From NCBI GenBank assembly GCA_002687025.1, contig NYZG01000222.1, positions 1 to 33,025 on the forward strand: a DNA stretch of 33,025 nucleotides. The letters are read 5' to 3'. Below are positions 23,245 to 30,413 of this stretch, in pieces (the first letter of the stretch is position 1; each line of letters begins with the position of its first letter). The notes under the pieces are model-generated. The model ran no database searches. It had not been told where the DNA came from and saw only the letters and a list, made by a program, of their open reading frames with translations. This stretch comes from Candidatus Poribacteria bacterium. Lineage in GTDB: Bacteria > Poribacteria > WGA-4E > GCA-2687025. The position numbers were made by a program, and so were the translations under genes.

Positions 23245-24179
23245 ATAGGCTCGCGGGCCACCTCCAGGAGCGCCTGGATGTTCTCGACCGGCACATCTCC
23301 CTGCAACGCCTGTGAGGGCGACAGTATGTAGCCGCCGTCGTCGCTCATCAGGTCGCGGGTGGCGCGGGCCTCGGCGCGCACTTCGTCGGGCGTGCCGTAT
23401 GGGAGGATGTTCTGCGTGCCGATGCCGCCCCAGAACGTCAGGTCGGCTCCGAAATCGGCCTTGAGCGTCGCCAGGTCCATACACTCGGGTTGTACGGGGT
23501 TCAGCACGTCGAGTCCCATTTCCACGAGGCGCGGTATCAGCGCGTCGACGCGGCCGCACGAGTGCACCCACACGTGCTTGCCGTAGTCGTGTACCAGGTC
23601 GTATTCGCGCTGCTCGCCGGGGCGGATGAGGTCGTCCCACACCTCCGGCGCCATCAGCGAGCCGCGCTGCGAGCCCCAGTCGCTGCCGAGGAGCACGCCG
23701 TCGATCTCGTCGATGTTGAGGAAGTTCTCCAGCATCACCATGTTCTTGTCGACGATGGAGGTGCAGAGACGCTTCGCGAAGGCGTAGTCTGCGGCGATGT
23801 CGCACAGGAAGTTCTCGATGCCCCGGGCGGAATTCGCCTTCTCGAAGTGGCTGCCCCAGATCATGACGAGGAAGTATTTGTCGCTCCGGTCGCGCATTTC
23901 CCGGACGTTGTCGCGCAGACTCGCGTACGAGCCTGACCCCATAACCTTCGCGGGAGATACAGGCGTCGCCTCTCCTCGCCAGTCGGCGCCCAGGCCGTCC
24001 CATCCCCACCACGGCACGCCGATGGACTGGAGGTCGTTGTCGAGCCACCCCTCGACGTCCTGTACTCCAAGTTCTTCGCGGATTTGGTCGTTCGTTTCGC
24101 CCGTGGTGAGAAAGCTGTACGGGACGCGCGGGGTGTCCCGGTGCTCGATCGCGGCGCACACGAGTTCGCGGGAAGTCAT
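23235..24179 (-). CDS. Uroporphyrinogen decarboxylase-family (UROD/MtaA-like) protein
   Basis: 314 aa, slightly short for the family. The start at 24179 has GGAGG at 24190-24194; a longer frame upstream is not coding. TIM-barrel elements include I-D-G-V-L-L-G-S-D-W-G-S-Q-R-G (159-173), W-V-H-S-C-G-R-V-D-A-L-I-P (204-216), L-N-P-V-Q-P-E-C (226-233) and F-W-G-G-I-G-T-Q (249-256). H206 and C208 match the zinc-type H-x-C of the methyltransferase branch (MtaA/CmuA), not classical HemE. Environmental genomes carry many such paralogues of unknown substrate; corrinoid methyl transfer or demethylation is plausible. No corrinoid protein is adjacent. Confidence 0.85.
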   Translation of the reverse strand: MTSRELVCAAIEHRDTPRVPYSFLTTGETNDQIREELGVQDVEGWLDNDLQSIGVPWWGWDGLGADWRGEATPVSPAKVMGSGSYASLRDNVREMRDRSDKYFLVMIWGSHFEKANSARGIENFLCDIAADYAFAKRLCTSIVDKNMVMLENFLNIDEIDGVLLGSDWGSQRGSLMAPEVWDDLIRPGEQREYDLVHDYGKHVWVHSCGRVDALIPRLVEMGLDVLNPVQPECMDLATLKADFGADLTFWGGIGTQNILPYGTPDEVRAEARATRDLMSDDGGYILSPSQALQGDVPVENIQALLEVAREPMPG

Positions 24180-24583
24180 CGTCGAGGGTCCTCCTGATCT
24201 GTGGCCGAGACAATGCGCCTGGCGCGCGCGCCGCACAAGTAGTAGGCGACCCAGCGGCGGTCGGCAACCGCGGGATCGCCTCCTCGACGGACAGACGCTC
24301 CCGAGGGCGCCGATGCGATGCCCGCGCGACAGCTCGCAGACGGCGGCTGCGCGTCCCTCCCGCGCGAGGCGGCTTGCGACCCGCGGGCACGGGATCGATA
24401 CTGCAGGCCCCACGGCCGGGTGGGACGCCTGCGGGACCGTCGCTACGACTTGGACCGGGATGAACGCGTCCGCGAGGGAAACGTGCGGGGCCGCGCGATG
24501 GCGAGTGGCGATGGGCTCGCAGGACGCGGCCTCCACCATGTACAGCCGCGGTCGGGGCGACATACGGATCGGGCGCTGATGCT
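24180..24583. other. Divergent non-coding region before the UROD and TPR genes
   Basis: A 404-base GC-rich gap with no supported gene. It must contain the promoters of both flanking divergent genes. I saw no strong -10/-35 pair, no riboswitch-like fold and no repeat that recurs elsewhere in the window. Confidence 0.4.
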
Positions 24584-26014
24584 ATGTCGATAGGGAGAAC
24601 GCACGCGGCCGCGTTGGTGGTTGCGCTGGCGGTGTGGGGTGGGCTCACGACGTGGGCGGGCGCCCAAGCCGCCGCGCGTGAGACATCCACGCCCTTGGCG
24701 CGCGGGCTGGCCATGTACGAGAGCGGCCGCATGGCCGAGGCGCTGATCGCCTTCCGCGAGGCAGCCGACGGGGACACGGCTTCGCCCATGCCTGATTTCG
24801 GCGTCGGCATCGTCTGCGCCGCGCTTGGCTGGCTGGACCGCGCCGAGGATGCGCTGGAGGGTGCGCTGTCCAAACGCCCGGCCTTCCCCGAGGCGCACGA
24901 CGAGCTCGGCGACATCCTGCTCAGGCGTCGGGAGTTTCGAGACGCCGAGTCTCACTACCGCACGGCCATAGCCCTGCGGCCGGATTACGTCGAAGCGCAT
25001 CTCGGCCTGGGCCTGACCTTCGCCACGCAGCGCATGTTCCCCGAGGCCCGGCACGCCTATGAACTGGCGCTCGCCTTGGACCCTTCGACGTCAACGGCCC
25101 ATCGCAGTCTCGGGGAGGTCCACGCGTGGGAGGGCGACCTGGCCGCGGCGATATCGGCTTACGAACGCGCGTTGGCGCTGGAGCCGGGTTCGGTCCCGGC
25201 GCTGTACGGCATCGGGCTCGTGAAGCTCCGGCAGCGCGTGACCGACGAGGCGATCGAGACGCTGGAGCGCGTCGTTGCGCTCGACCCGCAGCACAAGTCC
25301 GGGTGGCACAATCTGGCCAAAGCCTACGCCGCCTCGGGCCGCCCGGAGCTCGCCGAGAGCGCGATGGCCGAGTTCGAGGCGCTTCACGAGTTGGACGAGA
25401 GGCTCAAGCCCCATCTGCGCACGCTGGAAGCGGATCCGACAGACCTGCCGGCGCGCTATGCCATCACGAAGGAGTACCTACGCGCGGAGCGCATGCCCGA
25501 CGCCATCCGCGAACTCGACCGCATGCTCGCCATCGACCCGATGTTCGCCCCGGCGCTGGACGCCCGCGTGCGTATCCACCTGTCGCTCGAGGAATGGAGC
25601 GAGGCGCACGTATGGGCGGCGCGGCTGACGCGCGCGCGACCTGACAACGTGATGGCCTTCCTGTATCTCGGCATGTCCGCCGGCGCGGTCGGGGCCGTAG
25701 ACGAAGCCGTCGGCGCTTACAGACGGGCGATACAGCTCAAGCCGGACGAACCGACGGGATACAACAACCTGGCGTGGCTCTTCTACCAGAACCGCATGCG
25801 CCTCGACGAGGCCGAGACGCTGGCGGAACGCGCGGTGGGGATCGAGCCGAAGCCCGCGTATCTCGACACGCTCTCCCGCGTGTACGAAGCGCAGGGACGC
25901 CTCGCCCAGGCGTTGGCGGCGGCAGCGCGCGCCCTGGCGGCCGACCCGAACAACCCAGCCTACCGCGCGAGACACGAAGCCCTACACACCATCGAGCCGG
26001 GAGACGGGCCGTGA
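24584..26014 (+). CDS. Exported TPR-repeat protein
   Basis: 476 aa with a signal peptide (residues 1-29, ending A-G-A-Q-A). The mature part is TPR repeats throughout (from about 36 to the end), with the usual G-L/A-Y/A-L-P patterns, for example residues 103-136, 137-170, 171-204 and 205-238. TPRs are protein-protein scaffolds; no enzyme domain is attached. The ribosome binding site is weak. The TGA overlaps the start of the next gene (TGATG), so the two are translationally coupled, and the scaffold probably serves the UnbV/FG-GAP protein. The pairing of TPR and UnbV/FG-GAP genes recurs in planctomycete- and acidobacteria-like genomes. Confidence 0.87.
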   Translation: MSIGRTHAAALVVALAVWGGLTTWAGAQAAARETSTPLARGLAMYESGRMAEALIAFREAADGDTASPMPDFGVGIVCAALGWLDRAEDALEGALSKRPAFPEAHDELGDILLRRREFRDAESHYRTAIALRPDYVEAHLGLGLTFATQRMFPEARHAYELALALDPSTSTAHRSLGEVHAWEGDLAAAISAYERALALEPGSVPALYGIGLVKLRQRVTDEAIETLERVVALDPQHKSGWHNLAKAYAASGRPELAESAMAEFEALHELDERLKPHLRTLEADPTDLPARYAITKEYLRAERMPDAIRELDRMLAIDPMFAPALDARVRIHLSLEEWSEAHVWAARLTRARPDNVMAFLYLGMSAGAVGAVDEAVGAYRRAIQLKPDEPTGYNNLAWLFYQNRMRLDEAETLAERAVGIEPKPAYLDTLSRVYEAQGRLAQALAAAARALAADPNNPAYRARHEALHTIEPGDGP

Positions 26015-27642
26015 TGCGCCGCCGCTGCGGGCTCGGCCGCGCCGCCATTCTGACGCTTGTGCTGCTCGCGGCCTCGACACGCGCGGCGTCCGTGCGCTTC
26101 ACGGACGTAGCCGCCGAGGCGGGGATCGACTTCGTCCACGACATTGGGCGTAGCGGCAAAGGTTACATACTGGAGACGGTCGCTTCTGGGTGCGGCTTCC
26201 TCGATTACGACGGCGACGGGCTCCTCGACATCTACCTTGTGAACGGGCGCGCCCTGCCGCCGTCGGCGCCGAACGCGTCGGCGAACGCGCTCTACCGCAA
26301 CAACGGCGACGGCACGTTCACGGACGTCACGGCGGAGGCGGGCGTCGGGGACACCGGGTATGGGGTGGGCTGCGCGACGGGCGACTACGACGGCGATGGC
26401 GACACGGACATCTACGTCACGAACTTCGAACGGAACGCGCTCTATCGCAACAACGGAGACGGCACGTTCACGGATGTTGCGGCCGCGGCCGGCGTTGCGT
26501 GCGCCGCGTGGAGCTCATCGGGCGCCTTCGTGGACTATAACGCGGACGGGCGTCTGGACCTGTACGTCGCCAACTACCTCGCCTTCCGCATTGAGGACTA
26601 CGAGCCATGCGGGGGCCGCCTCGGAACGGACTGCGGTCCCGGCGACTATCCCGGCGCCGCGGATGTCCTCTACCGCAACAACGGAGACGGCACGTTCACG
26701 GATGTCACACGGGAAGCCGGGGTGCACTCGGACGAGGGCAAGGGTCTGGGCGTCGCCGTGGGCGACTACGATGACGACGGCGACGTGGACATCTACGTGG
26801 CCAACGACGACACGCGCAACTTCCTCTATCGCAACAACGGCGACGGCACGTTCGAAGATGTGACGTTCTGGGCGGGCGTCGGATTCAGCGAGCACGGCGA
26901 GCCGGAGGGCGGAATGGGCGCGGCGTTCGGGGACTACGACAACGACGGGCGGCTCGACCTCGTCGTCACGAACTACCAGGATCAGGTGAACAGCCTGTAC
27001 CGCAACGAAGGCGGCGGCCTCTTCTCGGACGTCTCGCACACTGCGGGTACAGCGCTGCTCACGTATCCGCTGGTGGGATGGGGTACCGCGTTTCTGGATG
27101 TGGACAACGACGCGGACCTCGACCTCTTCGTGGCAAACGGACATCTCCTCGTCAACGTGGCGGGGCGGGACAGCACGAGCACGTACGCCCAGCCCGACGT
27201 GCTCTACATGAACGATGGACATGGCGCGTTCGTCGAGGGCGGGCCGGAGATGGGCTTGGCGGCCGTCCGATCGAGCCGTGGCGCCGCGTTCGGTGACTAC
27301 GACAACGACGGCGACACGGACATCCTCGTGGTCAACACGGGAGAGGCGCCGTCATTGCTTCGGAACGACGGGGGCTCCGACGGCGACTGGCTGGGGATCA
27401 CGCTCGTCGGCCGTGGGGCGAACCGGGCGGGCATAGGCGCGCGCGTGACGGTGACGACGGATGTCACACAGACGCGCGAAGTTACCACGGCAGTTGGCTA
27501 CGCGTCCGCGAGCGACGCGCGCTTGCTCTTCGGCCTGGAGAAGCAAGGCAGCGCGCCGACGGTGTCCGTTCGTTGGTCGTCCGGCTCTACCACCGTGGTC
27601 GAATCCGCTCGGCCACGGCGGTACATCTCCATCAGCGAGTGA
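26014..27642 (+). CDS. Exported FG-GAP/VCBS repeat protein with C-terminal ASPIC/UnbV domain (CRTAC1-like)
   Basis: 542 aa. The ATG at 26014 overlaps the upstream TGA by one base; GTG at 26011 is an alternative start, with GGGAG at 25999-26003. A signal peptide covers 1-25. The body is repeated calcium-binding FG-GAP units of the form F-x-D-Y-D-x-D-G-x-x-D-I/L-Y-V-x-N, each followed by L-Y-R-N-N-G-D-G-T-F. They would fold as a beta-propeller. C-G-P-G-D-Y-P-G near residue 210 is typical of CRTAC1-type proteins. The last 90 residues (G-R-G-A-N-R-A-G-I-G-A-R-V-T-V ... V-R-W-S-S-G) are the ASPIC/UnbV domain. It is probably an outer-surface or periplasmic binding protein. Four copies of a 39-base segment are nearly identical at DNA level. 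Confidence 0.92.
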   Translation: MRRRCGLGRAAILTLVLLAASTRAASVRFTDVAAEAGIDFVHDIGRSGKGYILETVASGCGFLDYDGDGLLDIYLVNGRALPPSAPNASANALYRNNGDGTFTDVTAEAGVGDTGYGVGCATGDYDGDGDTDIYVTNFERNALYRNNGDGTFTDVAAAAGVACAAWSSSGAFVDYNADGRLDLYVANYLAFRIEDYEPCGGRLGTDCGPGDYPGAADVLYRNNGDGTFTDVTREAGVHSDEGKGLGVAVGDYDDDGDVDIYVANDDTRNFLYRNNGDGTFEDVTFWAGVGFSEHGEPEGGMGAAFGDYDNDGRLDLVVTNYQDQVNSLYRNEGGGLFSDVSHTAGTALLTYPLVGWGTAFLDVDNDADLDLFVANGHLLVNVAGRDSTSTYAQPDVLYMNDGHGAFVEGGPEMGLAAVRSSRGAAFGDYDNDGDTDILVVNTGEAPSLLRNDGGSDGDWLGITLVGRGANRAGIGARVTVTTDVTQTREVTTAVGYASASDARLLFGLEKQGSAPTVSVRWSSGSTTVVESARPRRYISISE

Positions 27643-27655
27643 GGTACGCGCGGAA

Positions 27656-27676
27656 CCCCCGGCCGATGGCCGGGGG
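27656..27676. terminator. Strong hairpin between convergent genes
   Basis: CCCCCGGCC (27656-27664) and GGCCGGGGG (27668-27676) form a perfect 9-bp stem with a three-base loop. It sits between the ends of the UnbV gene (+) and the exported protein gene (-), so it probably terminates both. No T-tract follows. Confidence 0.6.
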
Positions 27677-27701
27677 CTCACCGATGTCGTGCGCGTGTGT
27701 T

Positions 27702-28415
27702 CTAGCGGGACGCCTTGAGGCGGCCCCAACTCGTGGTCGCCTTGCCGTCGGCCTCGACCGCCAACGATCCCTTGGGCGGAATGACCTCCAAGGCGCGCAG
27801 CCGCATGTTGCGGTCCTTCGCCGGCGGCGGGTCCGGGATCCACTCGTCGTTGGTGAACCAGACGCCGAGTTGCGCCTTCATGCCGGCGTCGAACTCGATG
27901 ATTCCGAGAAGGCGGTCGTCCTCGATTATCATCACTCCCTCGGGATCGACAGTGCCCGCTTCGACGGGGTCGACGAACCACTCCGCGGCCGCGAGGTCCG
28001 CCTTTAGCCGGGTGTGGAGGATGACGACCTCGCCGCTCTGGAAGTCGCCCTTGTTGTCCGCGAGTTTCTTCACGCCGTTTTCACCGTGGAACCGGCCGCG
28101 CAGCTCCACTTCCGCGAAGATCCCGTTGTCCGTGTCCTCGGGGACCAACTGTTGGCTGGATCCCTCGATGATGAACGAGTATTTGCCCTTGAACGGGAAG
28201 ACGACCCAGTCGGTCGTCACGACCGGCTCGCGGCCGCCCCAGTAGCCCCAGCCCTGGTTATTATCGGCGGCGACGTCGCCGTGAAAATCACCGAGATCAC
28301 CCAGGTCGAGCGCCTCGAACCTGACGGGGGCCTCGACATCGGCGAACGACGCCGACGGCGCGGCCAACAACACACCGAGACACACCATGAGACAGATGTA
28401 GAGCGTCCTACGCAT
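27702..28415 (-). CDS. Exported protein of unknown function with C-terminal W-tag
   Basis: 237 aa. The ATG at 28415 has GGAGG at 28423-28427. Residues 1-25 form a signal peptide (R-R-T-L-Y-I-C-L-M-V-C-L-G-V-L-L-A-A-P-S-A-S-F-A, then D). The mature part is beta-rich and acidic (D-L-G-D-L-G-D-F-H-G-D; W-G-Y-W-G-G; F-P-F-K-G-K-Y-S-F-I-I-E-G). No known domain is recognised. The end, A-D-G-K-A-T-T-S-W-G-R-L-K-A-S-R, matches three other proteins in the window. It is probably a surface or envelope protein. It is third in a same-strand group with two LamG proteins, with its own upstream dyad. Confidence 0.8.
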   Translation of the reverse strand: MRRTLYICLMVCLGVLLAAPSASFADVEAPVRFEALDLGDLGDFHGDVAADNNQGWGYWGGREPVVTTDWVVFPFKGKYSFIIEGSSQQLVPEDTDNGIFAEVELRGRFHGENGVKKLADNKGDFQSGEVVILHTRLKADLAAAEWFVDPVEAGTVDPEGVMIIEDDRLLGIIEFDAGMKAQLGVWFTNDEWIPDPPPAKDRNMRLRALEVIPPKGSLAVEADGKATTSWGRLKASR

Positions 28416-28477
28416 ACCCCAACCTCCTACCGGTATTTCGCGAGACGGGCCGGAGGCTAGCACGTCCGGCCGTGTTA

Positions 28478-28494
28478 GGACAAGTCCTGACTTG
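28478..28494. promoter_or_regulatory. Overlapping dyads upstream of the exported W-tag protein
   Basis: AGGACAAGTCCT (28477-28488) and CAAGTCCTGACTTG (28481-28494) are two overlapping inverted repeats, 60-80 bases before the start codon. The core GGACTTGTCC is repeated upstream of the LamG gene at 30267-30276. Such a paired dyad could bind a dimeric regulator. No regulator gene is identified. Confidence 0.4.
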
Positions 28495-28517
28495 CCCCAC
28501 GCGATGGGCGCCGTCTG

Positions 28518-29345
28518 CTACCGACTCGCGTGGCGCGTCTTGAGGGACGCCCACCGCGTGGCGAGCCGGCCCTGCGCGTCGACTGCCAGGAACCCCCTGG
28601 CAGCAGTCTCGATGTCCGCCGGCACGAGCGATTCCTGCCACAGGCGTACGTCGTCGATGAGGCCCGTGAAGTAGTCGATGTTGTCGCCGGAACCCGCCTC
28701 GTCGTGGAAGACGGTGTTCTGGTTCACCGCCCCGATGCCGTTATCGTCGCCGTGGGCGTGCAACTGACCGCCGGGGCGTTTCTCCACGAGTGTGCCGTTC
28801 AGCCACATCTCGAATCTGTCATCCTCGACGGAACCGTCGGCATCACGTATCACGAGACCCACCTGGTACCACGTCTTCGCCTTGATAGGCGCGGAGATCC
28901 ACTCGCCGTTCCAGTTGTACTCGGCACGGTTCCATCCACCGACCCACACGTCGCCGTCGAACACGTACATGACGAGGCCGCGCGTACGTCCGCCTTCCTC
29001 GAAGATCGTCTGCTTCTCCGCGTCGTTCCCAGCATCGTCGACGCTGAACGTCGCGAGGATGGTGCGTTTGGGAAAGGGGCCACCCGAGTTGATGAGGGGC
29101 GAGTCGGGGAGTTCGACCACCGTCTCTCCGTCGAACTTCAGGGCGTTGCCCTCGAGACCGGATACCCAATCCGCAGCGCCGTTGACCACCCCGTTCACGG
29201 CGCCGATCGCATCAGGAACCGATTTCCCGCCGCTCTCGTCGAATAGCCATGCGACATCGGGGTCCGGTACCGCGTGCGCTGGCGCGCACAACGTAGCAGC
29301 GGCGATACTCAACGCGCAGACGAAGGTTCCTACACGGGACAACAT
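28518..29345 (-). CDS. Exported LamG-domain protein with C-terminal W-tag
   Basis: 275 aa from the ATG at 29345, set by GGAGG at 29352-29356; an in-frame ATG five codons upstream is rejected. The signal peptide ends at about A25 (A-P-A-H-A). Residues 26-240 form a LamG/concanavalin-like lectin fold: P-D-P-D-V-A-W-L-F-D-E, A-L-K-F-D-G, F-E-E-G-G-R-T-R-G, W-N-R-A-E-Y-N-W-N-G-E-W, and I-D-D-V-R-L-W. These folds bind sugars or proteins at the surface. The end is V-D-A-Q-G-R-L-A-T-R-W-A-S-L-K-T-R-H-A-S-R. It is a paralogue of the next upstream gene, 58 bases away. Confidence 0.88.
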   Translation of the reverse strand: MLSRVGTFVCALSIAAATLCAPAHAVPDPDVAWLFDESGGKSVPDAIGAVNGVVNGAADWVSGLEGNALKFDGETVVELPDSPLINSGGPFPKRTILATFSVDDAGNDAEKQTIFEEGGRTRGLVMYVFDGDVWVGGWNRAEYNWNGEWISAPIKAKTWYQVGLVIRDADGSVEDDRFEMWLNGTLVEKRPGGQLHAHGDDNGIGAVNQNTVFHDEAGSGDNIDYFTGLIDDVRLWQESLVPADIETAARGFLAVDAQGRLATRWASLKTRHASR

Positions 29346-29403
29346 CGCACTCCTCCTCACTCGTGATCGTGCGGGCGGGGTGTGTGCTGCCCCACCTGCG
29401 GAC

Positions 29404-30213
29404 CTAGCGCCGCGCCTTGATCGCGGCCCAGCGTACCGAGAGCTTCCCGCGCGGCTCGACCGCGGTGGCCTCGGCCTCTAAGTGTTCGGGCAGCAATGCG
29501 ACGTTCCACAGCCGGATCGACTCGATCGACCCGCTGTAGTAGTCTCGATCGGTCCCGCTGCCATCGTCGTCGTGGAACACCACGTTCTGGTTCGTGTGCC
29601 CCACGCCCGTGTCGTCGCCGTGGTTGTAGAACTCGCCGCCCGGCAGGGACGCGACCATCCGACCGTCCATCCACATCTCGTAGCGGCCCGGTTCCACGGC
29701 GTCGATCGCGTCTCGCAACACAAACGCCACTGCGTGAGCAGTGTTGCTCGACGCCGCCGCGGACGGCCACTCGCCGTTCCAGTTGTATTCGGCGCGGTTC
29801 CACATACCGGCATAGGCCATGCCTTCGAACACGTAGATCACCGCGCCCCGGGTGCGCCCACCTTCCTCGAAAACAACCTGCTTCTGGCCGGGAATGCCGA
29901 CGTCGGCAGGCGTGAAGATGGCGATGACGGTGCGGTTCTGCCACGGGCCGTTCGTGACGTTGATGAGGTCCGAGTCCGGGAATTTGACGCCGGCGGTTGC
30001 GCCGTCGAAGACCAGCGATCCGTCCGCCCATGTGGCAGATCCGACGATCGTCCCATCGGTAGCGCCGAACGTGTCGGCGACGGTATCGCCCGACCCGTCC
30101 TCGAAGAGCCACTCGACATCGGGATCAGGGAGGGAAACGGACGCGTGGACCCCCAGAGCGACACACGCGAAGATGAACGCCGAGGCGTACACAGAGACAC
30201 GACGAGTAGTCAT
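29404..30213 (-). CDS. Exported LamG-domain protein with C-terminal W-tag (paralogue)
   Basis: 269 aa. AAGGAGG (30221-30227) precedes the ATG by seven bases. The signal peptide covers 1-25 (ending V-H-A-S). The LamG fold repeats the pattern of the downstream paralogue: P-D-P-D-V-E-W-L-F-E-D, L-V-F-D-G, F-E-E-G-G-R-T-R-G, W-N-R-A-E-Y-N-W-N-G-E-W, F-H-D-D-D-G-S-G, and I-E-S-I-R-L-W. The end is P-R-G-K-L-S-V-R-W-A-A-I-K-A-R-R. The two LamG genes clearly arose by duplication. Likely role: surface adhesion or glycan binding. Confidence 0.88.
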   Translation of the reverse strand: MTTRRVSVYASAFIFACVALGVHASVSLPDPDVEWLFEDGSGDTVADTFGATDGTIVGSATWADGSLVFDGATAGVKFPDSDLINVTNGPWQNRTVIAIFTPADVGIPGQKQVVFEEGGRTRGAVIYVFEGMAYAGMWNRAEYNWNGEWPSAAASSNTAHAVAFVLRDAIDAVEPGRYEMWMDGRMVASLPGGEFYNHGDDTGVGHTNQNVVFHDDDGSGTDRDYYSGSIESIRLWNVALLPEHLEAEATAVEPRGKLSVRWAAIKARR

Positions 30214-30224
30214 CGGGTATCCTC

Positions 30225-30250
30225 CTTACTTCCCGCACTTACTTCCCGCA
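30225..30250. repeat. Perfect 13-bp tandem repeat in the LamG leader
   Basis: CTTACTTCCCGCA occurs twice back to back (30225-30237, 30238-30250), directly upstream of the LamG start. On the coding strand the first copy merges into the ribosome binding site. It may be a replication slip or a regulatory site that tunes translation or transcription. Confidence 0.55.
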
Positions 30251-30266
30251 GCGCCATCTGCGCACG

Positions 30267-30276
30267 GGACTTGTCC
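30267..30276. promoter_or_regulatory. GGACTTGTCC dyad upstream of the LamG gene
   Basis: The same 10-base dyad found upstream of the exported W-tag protein at 28478-28487, here about 55 bases before the LamG start. After the core both sites continue with (T)AACA on one strand. This may be a shared operator, or chance. Confidence 0.35.
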
Positions 30277-30413
30277 AACATACCCGAATCTACATCGAGC
30301 CGCAATCCCCTCCGTCGGTCTGACCTCGCGTGAAAGGCGCCCTAGACCCCGACACCGCTGGCAGCGACAATCTCGCACGGACTAGCGCCCAATACGCGCA
30401 ATCTGAGATGCCA

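Noticed and set aside
24318..24593. 91-residue + strand open frame before the TPR gene
   Set aside because: Arg/Gly/Asp-rich with no start signal; looks like non-coding GC-rich DNA.
22969..24915. 648-residue - strand open frame
   Set aside because: It crosses the esterase, UROD and TPR genes in another frame and has only Arg/Pro/Ser-rich sequence. It is a high-GC artefact.
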